From JBBPYC01 sp038200275 (GTDB taxonomy: Bacteria > Pseudomonadota > Gammaproteobacteria > Burkholderiales > Burkholderiaceae_C): DNA of 40,347 nt. This document shows, one piece after another, positions 24,889 to 33,016 of the stretch. A model generated the notes under the pieces. The model was given only the letters and a program-made list of their open reading frames with translations, was not told where the DNA came from and searched no databases. A program made the position numbers and the translations under genes. The stretch lies in the NCBI GenBank assembly GCA_038200275.1, contig JBBPYC010000056.1:1-40347 (forward strand). The letters are read 5' to 3'. The stretch's first letter is position 1, and each line of letters opens with the position of its first letter.

Positions 24889-26544
24889 TTACAACTCACC
24901 TGCGGCGGCCAGCTGCCCGATACGTACCGCCGTGCGCATGGCCACCGCCTGGATCGTGAGCGCTGGATTGACGCCGCCAACGGTCGGGAACACCGAGCCG
25001 TCGCAGACCCACAGGTTCGGTATGTCCCAGCTGCGGCAATCGGCATCCACCACGCTGGTGGCAGGATCGCTGCCCATGCGCACGGTGCCGCCGAGGTGGC
25101 AGGTGTCGTCTTCCTGCCGAAAGATGTCATGCGCGCCGATCGCTTCGATCGAGCGCCCCATCTGCTCGAGCGCGTGCGCGATCAGGGCTTTGTCGTTGTC
25201 GCCCCAACGGTAGGTGATCCTGGCCACGCGCAAGCCGTACTGGTCCACGTCATCGGCCAACGTCACCCGGTTCGCCTCGTCGGGCAGCATCTCGCCAACC
25301 ATCTTCACGCCGATCATGTGGTTGTAGTCGAGCATCGCATCGCGCAAGCCCTGACCCCAGAGGCCGCGCGCGCCGGTCTGCACCGCGGCCCATTCGTTGG
25401 GCAATGGGCCCTGGCCCATCCAGCAGTAGCCGCCGTAAAAGTCCTTGCGGTCGTCGTAGTTCCAGTGCTCGGTGATCGCCAGGCTCGGCGGACCTTTGTA
25501 CCAACGCACTTCCTCATCCATTAATCCCCAGACGGCCGCGTTCGACTGCGTCATCAGGTTTTTGCCGACCAAGCCGGATCGGTTCGCGAGGCCATCGGGA
25601 AAGCGGTCCGTTGCGGAGTTGAGTAGCAGCCGCGGCGATTCGATCGCATAGCCGGCAACGATCACGTGCCTGGCGCGCTGAAACTGCCAAGTGCCTACGC
25701 GGTGGTAATGCACGCCGGTCGCGCGCCCGTTCGCGTCGGTCTCGATGCGGCCAACCATCGCTAAGTCACGCACCTCAGCGCCGGCCGCCAGTGCCCGCGG
25801 GATCCAGACGGTCAACGCCGAGCGCTTGGCATTCGTGGTGCAGCCAAAGCGGCAGAAGCCACGGTAGGCACACGGCGGGGAGTTGCCTTCCGGCCCGGCA
25901 TGGGGCGCGGAAAGTGTTGCCAACGGCGTCTCAGTCCAGTTGATGCCAAGCGCTTCGCAGCCCTTGGCCAGCAGTCGGCCGGCAGCATTCAGTTCATGTG
26001 CGCGGTACGGATAGCGTGGCCGCTCGGGTCCCCAAGGATAGTTCAGCGGACCCGAGATATTGATTTGTTGCTCGGCCAACCCGTAGTAGTGCCACATTTC
26101 CTGCCAGGAAATCGGCCAGTCGGCGCCGTAGCCAAGCGTGCTGCGCGCGCTGAACCACTCGGGCCGGAACCGCAGCGACACCATCGCGTAATGCACGGTC
26201 GAACCGCCGACCGACTTGCCCGAATTGTTGCCACCCATCTTGAGCGGATTAGGCCCGTCGACGATGCGCTTGTCGGTCCAGTAGAGCTTGTTCTGCTCGC
26301 TTTCATCCGACGCAAAATCCTCCAGTGGCCGAAAGTACGCACCCGCGTCGAACGCCACCACGGAGAAGCCTTGCTCCGCGAGCCGCGCCGCCAGCGTGCC
26401 GCCGCCAGCACCGGTGCCGACGATCACGAAGTCGACCTCGTCGTCATTCGCATATTCGCGCATCGGCACCCAGCCGCCCGCGCGGAAAACGTCCGGAGCC
26501 CGACCGGCGGTTGCGCGAGGCGCTGCGCGTGGGTCAGAAAACAC
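24889..26544 (-). CDS. GMC-family sugar dehydrogenase large subunit with C-x5-C-x3-C motif, module B
   Basis: A 551-residue FAD flavoprotein related to the large subunits of gluconate and FAD-glucose dehydrogenases. FAD binding is at GTGAGGGT (43-50) and MGGNNSGKSVGGSTVHYA (103-120). The active-site pair is H483 (CHLGGTVRMG) and N526 (GGVNPALTIQ). C225, C231 and C235 (CAYRGFCRFGC) have the same spacing as the three Cys that hold the 3Fe-4S cluster in the Burkholderia FAD-glucose dehydrogenase alpha subunit, so an iron-sulfur cluster is likely. The GTG at 26544 is chosen because it overlaps the end of the subunit-3 gene by 11 bases; the longer frame to 26781 is a shadow of that gene. No signal peptide is seen. 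Confidence 0.87.
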   Translation of the reverse strand: MFSDPRAAPRATAGRAPDVFRAGGWVPMREYANDDEVDFVIVGTGAGGGTLAARLAEQGFSVVAFDAGAYFRPLEDFASDESEQNKLYWTDKRIVDGPNPLKMGGNNSGKSVGGSTVHYAMVSLRFRPEWFSARSTLGYGADWPISWQEMWHYYGLAEQQINISGPLNYPWGPERPRYPYRAHELNAAGRLLAKGCEALGINWTETPLATLSAPHAGPEGNSPPCAYRGFCRFGCTTNAKRSALTVWIPRALAAGAEVRDLAMVGRIETDANGRATGVHYHRVGTWQFQRARHVIVAGYAIESPRLLLNSATDRFPDGLANRSGLVGKNLMTQSNAAVWGLMDEEVRWYKGPPSLAITEHWNYDDRKDFYGGYCWMGQGPLPNEWAAVQTGARGLWGQGLRDAMLDYNHMIGVKMVGEMLPDEANRVTLADDVDQYGLRVARITYRWGDNDKALIAHALEQMGRSIEAIGAHDIFRQEDDTCHLGGTVRMGSDPATSVVDADCRSWDIPNLWVCDGSVFPTVGGVNPALTIQAVAMRTAVRIGQLAAAGEL

Positions 26545-27178
26545 GGCGATTCTCCTGCTCGGTCTGCTGCTCGGTGCCGGGCTTGGCCTCGACGGCTTCC
26601 CAGGGATCATGGCGATCGGCTTCCAGGCGCACATAGCCGCGCGGGCTGGCCGGGCCGCCAAAGCCGATCTCGTTCCAGGCCGCCGGTTGGCTGTAGAACA
26701 ACGCTGGCACGTCCGCCAGCACGCGGCGCTCGAAAAACTTTTTCGGATCCATGCCGTGCCAGTGCTCAGCGCTCGCTTCACCTGTTTGCATGCGCTTGAG
26801 CATCGCGTCCTGCTCGTCGCCGTTTAGTGCCGCGAAGCCGCGGCCACCGTGCAGTTCTTTCGCGTCCGCGTCAATCGCGGTGAGTGCTGTTTGCCATGCT
26901 TCGCCCATGTAGGGCATGTCGGCTTCACGGAAGCCGTCGCCGTGATTCGTCTGCAATTTGTGGTCGAGCAGCGCGACCAGCGGAACGGCATTGGCGTCGA
27001 TCGGCAGGATGCGCTGGGTAAGCGCATCAGCAACCGCCCACTGGGCCTCAGTGAAAAAGCGCGGGGTCAACGGCGTTGCCAGACGTGCATCCACCGCGCG
27101 CCGGGTCGGCTCGTCCCAGGACGGCGTGTCCCGCTTGGCCAGCACGTTGTAGCCTGGAAACCGATCATGCTTGGTCAT
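26534..27178 (-). CDS. Gluconate 2-dehydrogenase subunit 3-like protein lacking a Tat signal
   Basis: The 214-residue protein matches the gluconate 2-dehydrogenase subunit 3 family in its core: FFTEAQWAVADALTQRILPID, then DHKLQTNHGDGFREADMPYMGEAW and FFERRVLADVPALFYSQPAAWNEIGFGGPASPRGYVRL. In known complexes this subunit binds the GMC subunit and carries a Tat signal that exports the pair. Here the N-terminus (MTKHDRFPGYNVLAKRDTPSW) has no twin arginine or hydrophobic stretch, so the pair probably stays in the cytoplasm. The ATG at 27178 is chosen over the longer frame because upstream residues are a shadow of the membrane protein gene. It overlaps both neighbours. Confidence 0.85.
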   Translation of the reverse strand: MTKHDRFPGYNVLAKRDTPSWDEPTRRAVDARLATPLTPRFFTEAQWAVADALTQRILPIDANAVPLVALLDHKLQTNHGDGFREADMPYMGEAWQTALTAIDADAKELHGGRGFAALNGDEQDAMLKRMQTGEASAEHWHGMDPKKFFERRVLADVPALFYSQPAAWNEIGFGGPASPRGYVRLEADRHDPWEAVEAKPGTEQQTEQENRRVF

Positions 27179-28076
27179 CGTGCCGCTCCCCCAGCAACGC
27201 CAATGCCGCCAGCCCCGCCAGCGCCAGTCCCGTGAATGCCGGCGGCGCAGGTATGGGCGGTCCGGAAAATGCGTTTTGCCGCCAGTTGCGCCAGCCGCCC
27301 ATGCCGCGCGACACGCCATACGTATGCAGCGCGACACCGGCCATACCCATTACCGCCGTTGCGGCCAACCACTGGCGGGACGCGGGCCGTGGGGTGCCCT
27401 TGCGTGCCAGAGCCGCCCATGCGAGCAGGGCGGCAGCGATCGGCGGCATCGTCACCGGCAGCAGCATCGCCGGGTTGTGGAACGCGCCGCGAAAATGCAG
27501 CAGCCCAGCTTCCGCCGTCGTGCCGAGCAGCGAGACAGCGGTCAAGGCGGCGACCACCCGGCCGGCATTCACGCCGGCGATCATTGGTACGCGACCCGGC
27601 GGGTTGTCGCGCAGCCGCTCCGACAGAAAACCCATCAGCCCGGACAACGACAGCGCGGCTGGCGCACCCAGCGGGGCACGGTAGAACACGTTTTGCCAGC
27701 TGAAGCCGCCGACCTTCTTCGTCACGTTGTAGACATGGAAGCCGGTGCCAACGAGGCCAGCCAGCCCGGCGACTGCATAGATGACATCACGCCCCGGATG
27801 GGCGCCCTGCCGAGGGTCAGACTGGCCGTGCAGGCTGACGGCGATCGACAGCGACGATGCAACCAATGGCGCCCACATCGCAGCGTTGTGAAACTCGCCG
27901 CGGTAATGCTCCATCGCGCTGTCGATCAGCACCGAGCCCGCGAGCATGCCGGCAGCGCGATTCAGCCGGTGCGCGGCGTCCAGGCTCGCGGACGGGGCAG
28001 GCACCGAAGGTCGTATGACCGGCGCCACATTCATCGGCCGATCCACATTGGCTTGCGGCCCGTGCATGAGGCCCAT
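27165..28076 (-). CDS. Internally duplicated membrane protein with repeated histidines, unknown family
   Basis: The 303-residue protein has about eight hydrophobic segments and consists of two similar halves offset by exactly 137 residues. Matching positions are H57/H194 and H63/H200 (HYRGEFHNAAM against HFRGAFHNPAM), H114/H251 (FHVYNV against LHTYGV) and the GG at 123-124/260-261. Both halves then share a W-x-QN-x-F stretch, a Pro-rich turn and a Leu/Gly-rich helix. No named domain is recognised. Three His per half in or next to membrane helices could ligate haem b or a metal (inference). AAGGA lies just before the ATG, three bases after the ThDP gene stop. It precedes the dehydrogenase genes and probably anchors that complex. 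Confidence 0.75.
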   Translation of the reverse strand: MGLMHGPQANVDRPMNVAPVIRPSVPAPSASLDAAHRLNRAAGMLAGSVLIDSAMEHYRGEFHNAAMWAPLVASSLSIAVSLHGQSDPRQGAHPGRDVIYAVAGLAGLVGTGFHVYNVTKKVGGFSWQNVFYRAPLGAPAALSLSGLMGFLSERLRDNPPGRVPMIAGVNAGRVVAALTAVSLLGTTAEAGLLHFRGAFHNPAMLLPVTMPPIAAALLAWAALARKGTPRPASRQWLAATAVMGMAGVALHTYGVSRGMGGWRNWRQNAFSGPPIPAPPAFTGLALAGLAALALLGERHDDQA

Positions 28077-28079
28077 CGG

Positions 28080-29864
28080 TCAATCCTTGCCAGGCAGCAC
28101 CGTCGCGATCAACTGCTTCGCACTGTTGGAGATCACGCTGCCGAGTTCCGGCTCGTCGATCATCATGGTCATGAAGTTCTTCGCGTCCTTCAGCGTGATG
28201 TGCGGCGGCAGCGGCGGCACGTTCGGATCGGCCTTGAACTCGATGATGACGGGCCGGTCCGCGGCCAGTGCTTCCCTCCAGGCGTCGGCGATTTTGTCTG
28301 GGTCATCACAGAAGATGCCTTTCAGCCCGATCAGTTCCGCGTAGCGGGCATAGGGGAAGTTGGGGATGGTCTGCGTCAACGGCGTCTTGCCGTCGCCGAG
28401 CTGCACGCGTTCTTCCCACGTCACCTGGTTCAAGTCCTCGTTGTTCAAGACCATGATGATGAAGCGCGGATCGCTCCACTGCTTCCAGTACTTGCCGACT
28501 GTGATCATCACGTTCAGCCCGTTCATCTGCATCGCGCCGTCACCGATGAAGCCGATCACGGGTCGATCGGGATAGGCCATCTTCGCGGCCATCGCATACG
28601 GCGTGGCCGCGCCGAGCGAAGCCAGGCCACCGGACAACGAACCCATCATGCCGCGCCGGATCTTGATGTCGCGCGCATACCAGTTGGCTACCGAGCCGCT
28701 GTCGCCCGTCATGATCACGTTATCAGGCAGCATCGGAGACAACTCCCAGAAGATGCGCTGCGGGTTGATCGGCTCGGCCGGCTCCATGGCGCGCGCTTCC
28801 AGCGTCTTCCACCAGGACTCGATGTTGCGCTTGATGTGCTGCCGCCAGTCGTCGTGCGTGTTCTGCTTGAGCAACGGCAGCAAAGCCGCAAGCGTCACTT
28901 TGCTGTCGCCGATCAGCGAATACTCCATCGGGTAGCGCAGGCTCAGGTTGGCGCCGTTGATGTCGATCTGCACCCCGCGCGCATCGCCGGGTTTGGGCAG
29001 AAATTCGCTGTAAGGAAACGCCGAGCCGACCATCAGCAGCGTGTCGCATTCCTTCATCAGGTCCCAGCTCGGCTTGGTGCCCAACAGCCCGAGCGAGCCG
29101 GTGACCCAGGGCAGGTCGTCGGGCAGCACCGCCTTGCCGAGCAGCGCCTTGGCCACGCCCGCGTTCAGGCGGTTGGCCACCGCCATCACCTCGTCGCTTG
29201 CCTGCAGCGCACCGGCGCCGACCAGCATCGCAACGCGCTTGCCTGAGTTGAGGATGTCGGCCGCGCGTTGTAGTGCGTCCGCACCAGGTTGCAGTGACCA
29301 GCCGGGAAAGCCGACGCCGGTGTGGGTAGCGCCGTGCGCCATCGGCGGGTCAACGTAGTCAAGCAACTGCAGGTCGTTGGGCAGGATCACGCAAGTGACT
29401 GCGCGCTTGGCCTGCGCAATGCGCACTGCGCGGTCGATCAGGGTGCGTACCTGCTCGGGAACCATCGCGGTCATCACGAATTCCGAGGCGACGTCCTTGA
29501 ACAGGTTCTGCAGGTCGACCTCCTGTTGATAGCTCGCGCCGAGTGCGCTGCGCGCCTGTTGCCCCACGATCGCCACCACCGGAACGTGGTCCGCCTTCGC
29601 GTCATACAGCCCAGTGAGCAGATGGATCGCACCCGGGCCCGAGGTGGCGTAGCAAAGCCCGACCTGACCGGTGAACTTCGCATGCCCCGACGCCATGAAG
29701 GCCGCCATCTCCTCATGCCGAACCTGCACGTAGTCCATGAAGTCACTGGCCTTTTGCAGCGCCACGTCGAGGCCGCCGACCCCATCGCCCGGATACCCAT
29801 AGACCCGAGACAGGCCCCATTCGGACAGGCGCTTCCAGACGAACTCGGAGACGTTCTGCGACAT
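28080..29864 (-). CDS. ThDP-dependent enzyme, pyruvate oxidase/acetolactate synthase type
   Basis: The 594-residue enzyme has the three-domain fold of the pyruvate oxidase/acetohydroxyacid synthase family. The catalytic Glu is E51 (QVRHEEMAAFMASG), the central domain spans about 190-340, and the ThDP motif is GDGAMQ at 441 through NNEDLN at 474. It resembles quinone-linked PoxB and the many 'thiamine pyrophosphate-requiring' proteins of unknown substrate; biosynthetic AHAS is unlikely because no small subunit lies nearby. GAAGGAA precedes the ATG. It starts the part of the operon that contains the dehydrogenase. If it is a PoxB, pyruvate would give acetate, CO2 and reduced quinone. Confidence 0.87.
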   Translation of the reverse strand: MSQNVSEFVWKRLSEWGLSRVYGYPGDGVGGLDVALQKASDFMDYVQVRHEEMAAFMASGHAKFTGQVGLCYATSGPGAIHLLTGLYDAKADHVPVVAIVGQQARSALGASYQQEVDLQNLFKDVASEFVMTAMVPEQVRTLIDRAVRIAQAKRAVTCVILPNDLQLLDYVDPPMAHGATHTGVGFPGWSLQPGADALQRAADILNSGKRVAMLVGAGALQASDEVMAVANRLNAGVAKALLGKAVLPDDLPWVTGSLGLLGTKPSWDLMKECDTLLMVGSAFPYSEFLPKPGDARGVQIDINGANLSLRYPMEYSLIGDSKVTLAALLPLLKQNTHDDWRQHIKRNIESWWKTLEARAMEPAEPINPQRIFWELSPMLPDNVIMTGDSGSVANWYARDIKIRRGMMGSLSGGLASLGAATPYAMAAKMAYPDRPVIGFIGDGAMQMNGLNVMITVGKYWKQWSDPRFIIMVLNNEDLNQVTWEERVQLGDGKTPLTQTIPNFPYARYAELIGLKGIFCDDPDKIADAWREALAADRPVIIEFKADPNVPPLPPHITLKDAKNFMTMMIDEPELGSVISNSAKQLIATVLPGKD

Positions 29865-30104
29865 GGTGATTCCTTCGGTTGCTGATGTTCAAAAAGTTTA
29901 CAAAAGTCTTGCTTGGACTTTGCAGCAAACACAAGCGTGAGCACAGTGCCCCAAGTCACTAACAACGGTGCGTTTGGCCATCACGGGGCGGCGCTGGGAG
30001 ACCGCCGGCTGCGAGCCGGCAAGACGCACGGCTGCTACGCGACATCGTGGCCCCCGGCCGGCCATCGCCGGCTGAGCCGCGCTGCCGCATCCGCATTCGG
30101 CCTT

Positions 30105-31868
30105 TCATGGGCTCGGCTTCTCAAACGCGAGCATCGCGTTGACCAGCGCGGTGTGGCTCAATGCCTGTGGGAAATTGCCAGCCAGCCGTTTGCCGCCCAG
30201 GTCGTATTCCTCAGACAGCAGGCCGAGCGGGCCACGCACTGCCAGCACGCGCTCGATGCTCGCGCGGGCCGCATCGCGGCGGCCCTGCAGCAGTTGGCAT
30301 TCGGCGAGCCAGCAGGTGCAGGCGAGGAACGCGCCCTCAGGCACCAGATTGTTCGACAGGTTCCGATAGATCAGCCCATCGCGCATGAGATGCTGCTCAA
30401 TCGCGCCGATGGTGGCGGCCATGCGCGGCTCGTCGGCTGGCAGGAAGCCAAGCTTGGGCAGCAGCAACAGCGACGCATCGAGTTCCTGGTCACCGAAGTA
30501 GCTCGTGAAAGAATTCATGCCCTCGTTGAAGCCTTCCATGCAGATCACATCGTGCATGTGAGTTCGCAACGCTTCGATGCGATGCCGGTCGCCGTCACCA
30601 AGGTCGCGACCGCCCGAGCCCCGCAGGAAACGGTCGATCGCAACCCACGCCATCACTTTCGAATATGTGTAATGGTGGGGCTTTCCGCGGCTCTCCCACA
30701 GGCCCTGGTCGGGCTCGACCCACACCTTCTCCACGTGCTCGGCGATCTGGCGCTCGACGTGACGCATCTGGTCGGATTTCGGCATGCCGGCCGCGTCGCA
30801 AATGTGCAACGTGTTCATCAGCTCGCCGTAGACGTCGAGCTGGAACTGGCCGGCCGCTGCGTTGCCGATACGCACCGGTTGCGCAAAGCGGTAGCCGGGC
30901 AGCCATGCAAGCTCGCTCTCATCGAGGCGGCGTGAGCCATCCACCCGATAGACGATCATCATGTGTTGCGGTGAGCCAGCCACAGCGCGCAGGATCCAGT
31001 CGCGCCAGGCACGGGCCTCATCGTGAAAGCCGGAGGCGATCAACGCGGAGACCGCGAAGCTCGCGTCGCGCAGCCAGCAGTAGCGATAGTCCCAGTTAAG
31101 GCTGGCGCCCGGCTTCTCGGGCAGCGAGGTGGTCGGTGCGGCCACCAGCGCGCCGGTCGGCCGGTATACAAGCGCCTTCAGCGTCAGGAGTGAACGCCGC
31201 AAGGCCGCATCGAAGTCGCTGCGATGATCGAGCCCGCCGATCCACCCGCGCCAGTAATCCCGCGTGCGGTCCAGTAACGCAAGCGCTTTCGGCGCTTCCA
31301 CCGGCTGGCTTGCCGCATCATCGAATGGCCGATGCAGCAGCGTGAACACACGCTTTTCGCCTTCGGTCAGATCGAATGTCAGGTGGACGTTGTTGCCGAC
31401 GATCTCCGCATCCGAAAACCCATGCAGCCAGGCTTCGTCCGGTCCGACCTTGCAGCACAGCGCGTCGCCGTGGCGCTCAATCCACGGCGGCATCTTGCCG
31501 TAGTCGAACCGCAGCGCCAGCACCAGCGACACCGACACCGTGCCCGACAACCCAGTCACGACGCGCACCAGGCATGGGTCGTGGTCGCGGATCGGCATGA
31601 AGTCGGTGATGCGAATCATTCCACCATCGGTCGTCAGCTCGGTTTCCAGCACCAGCGTATCGACTTCGTAGCGTTGTCGCGAATCCCGTACCGGCTGCGC
31701 TGGCGCGATTGACCAGTGGCCGTGCTCGGGCGTGCCGACCAGCGAGGCGAAGCAGGCTGGGGAATCGAAGCGTGGCAGACAGAGCCAGTCGATCGAACCC
31801 TTGTCTGACACCAACGCGGCGGTCTCGCCGTCGCCGATCATGCCGAACGATTCGAGCGGGATGCTCAT
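30105..31868 (-). CDS. GH15 hydrolase, glucoamylase/trehalase-like, module B
   Basis: The 587-residue protein belongs to glycoside hydrolase family 15. The N-terminal part (LESFGMIGDGETAALVSDKGSIDWLCLPRFDSPACF) and NWDYRYCWLRDASF (258-271) are family hallmarks. The catalytic Glu candidates are E392 (DQGLWESRG) and E553/E554 (GLLSEEYD). This shorter subtype includes glucoamylases and the GH15 trehalases of mycobacteria and archaea, so alpha,alpha-trehalose is as likely a substrate as alpha-glucan. There is no signal peptide. Its ATG overlaps the SDR stop by one base. The 240 bases to the ThDP gene hold a GCCGGCT/AGCCGGC hairpin (30004-30020) without a T run. Confidence 0.9.
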   Translation of the reverse strand: MSIPLESFGMIGDGETAALVSDKGSIDWLCLPRFDSPACFASLVGTPEHGHWSIAPAQPVRDSRQRYEVDTLVLETELTTDGGMIRITDFMPIRDHDPCLVRVVTGLSGTVSVSLVLALRFDYGKMPPWIERHGDALCCKVGPDEAWLHGFSDAEIVGNNVHLTFDLTEGEKRVFTLLHRPFDDAASQPVEAPKALALLDRTRDYWRGWIGGLDHRSDFDAALRRSLLTLKALVYRPTGALVAAPTTSLPEKPGASLNWDYRYCWLRDASFAVSALIASGFHDEARAWRDWILRAVAGSPQHMMIVYRVDGSRRLDESELAWLPGYRFAQPVRIGNAAAGQFQLDVYGELMNTLHICDAAGMPKSDQMRHVERQIAEHVEKVWVEPDQGLWESRGKPHHYTYSKVMAWVAIDRFLRGSGGRDLGDGDRHRIEALRTHMHDVICMEGFNEGMNSFTSYFGDQELDASLLLLPKLGFLPADEPRMAATIGAIEQHLMRDGLIYRNLSNNLVPEGAFLACTCWLAECQLLQGRRDAARASIERVLAVRGPLGLLSEEYDLGGKRLAGNFPQALSHTALVNAMLAFEKPSP

Positions 31869-32884
31869 CAGGCAAGTCTCGGGAGCCGGCGACCGCGCCG
31901 GTCCCGGGACACGAACGCGCCAAGCGCCAGCAGTGCGGCCGCCGCCAGGCCAGCATAGACCGCATGCTTATGGCGGTCGGTGAACATCGCAGGGCTCCAG
32001 GCTCGCGCCTGTGCGTCGAACCGACCGTGCGCGGTGTCGTGGCCCGGCACCGGCTCGAACAGGTTGCCGGGCGCATCGGGTGGGCTCGGGCGCGACGACA
32101 GTTGCCCGGAGTAACCCGAGCCGGCCAGGTAGCGGTCGAGCAGTCCTGGCGCAATTTCGTTGGCCAGGATCGCCTTCACGGTGGGCCAGCCAACCCAGAT
32201 CTCGCGCCGGTCGTGCATGGCCGCAAACAGGATCGCGCGTGCGGGCACCTCCGGCTGGTAGATCGGCGGCACCGGCGTGGCCATGTGGCCGGTCTTGTTC
32301 AGCGCCCAGTCGAACTGCGGCGTGTTGACAGCCGGCAAATGCACCATCGTGAGCCGAATGTCTAGCTTGTCGTGAATGATTTCGGAGCGCAGCGAATCGG
32401 TGAACCCCCGGATCGCCGCCTTGGCGCCGCAATAGGCCGACTGCAGCGGCACCGACCGGTAGGCGAGCGCAGAGCCGACGTTGATGATGATTCCCGCATT
32501 GCGCGGCCGCATCTTGCGCAGCGCGGCCATCATGCCGTGGACCTGTCCCAGGTAAGTCACTTCGGTCGCGCGCCGCACCTCCGCAGCGGTCAGGTCGGCC
32601 ACCGGTGCGAACACGGTCGCCATGGCGACGTTGACCCAGGCGTGGATCGGGCCAAGTTCGGCCTCGATCCGATCGGCTGCTGCATCGACCGCCGCGGCAT
32701 CGGCGACATCGGTTGAGATCGGCAGTGCACGAACGCCGACGGCCCCGACCGCGGCCGCCAGCGAATCGAGTCTGGCCGGATCGCGCGACAACAGCGCCAC
32801 GTCCCAGCCGTTACGGGCAAATTCAAGCGCGGTGGCCCGGCCCACGCCAGCCCCCGCACCGGTGATGACGGCAATTTTTCTCAT
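31868..32884 (-). CDS. Short-chain dehydrogenase with C-terminal membrane segment
   Basis: A classical SDR of 338 residues. TGAGAGVG (8-15) binds NAD(P), and S138, Y151 and K155 (SAYCGAKAA) form the active site. The catalytic fold ends near 250; the extension ends in a hydrophobic helix (about 307-325) followed by an Arg-rich tail, so the protein is probably anchored at the inner face of the membrane. The extra segment is found in a subset of SDRs. The ATG follows AGGAA. Substrate unknown. It begins the SDR-GH15 transcript, 132 bases after yfdX copy B. Confidence 0.88.
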   Translation of the reverse strand: MRKIAVITGAGAGVGRATALEFARNGWDVALLSRDPARLDSLAAAVGAVGVRALPISTDVADAAAVDAAADRIEAELGPIHAWVNVAMATVFAPVADLTAAEVRRATEVTYLGQVHGMMAALRKMRPRNAGIIINVGSALAYRSVPLQSAYCGAKAAIRGFTDSLRSEIIHDKLDIRLTMVHLPAVNTPQFDWALNKTGHMATPVPPIYQPEVPARAILFAAMHDRREIWVGWPTVKAILANEIAPGLLDRYLAGSGYSGQLSSRPSPPDAPGNLFEPVPGHDTAHGRFDAQARAWSPAMFTDRHKHAVYAGLAAAALLALGAFVSRDRRGRRLPRLA

Positions 32885-33016
32885 GATTGGGTTCCTGCTT
32901 GTCCGTTATTTCGTTAACCAAGCCCATCCCGCTAAAGCAGGTCCGGGCTGGTGTTGCACGAGTGGCAGCAGCCCGTGCCCGGGCAGCAGCCACTCGTTCG
33001 GTGCGCGTTCGACTGT

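Noticed and set aside
27171..29246. Very long plus-strand open frame (691 codons) opposite the ThDP and membrane-protein genes
   Set aside because: The translation is His/Arg/Gln/Asp-rich without motifs, which is what the antisense of GC-rich coding sequence gives, and the minus-strand genes have clear families.
30004..30020. GCCGGCT/AGCCGGC hairpin as a terminator after the GH15 gene
   Set aside because: Seven-bp stem but no T run on either strand, in GC-rich DNA where such repeats arise by chance; noted only in the gene entry.
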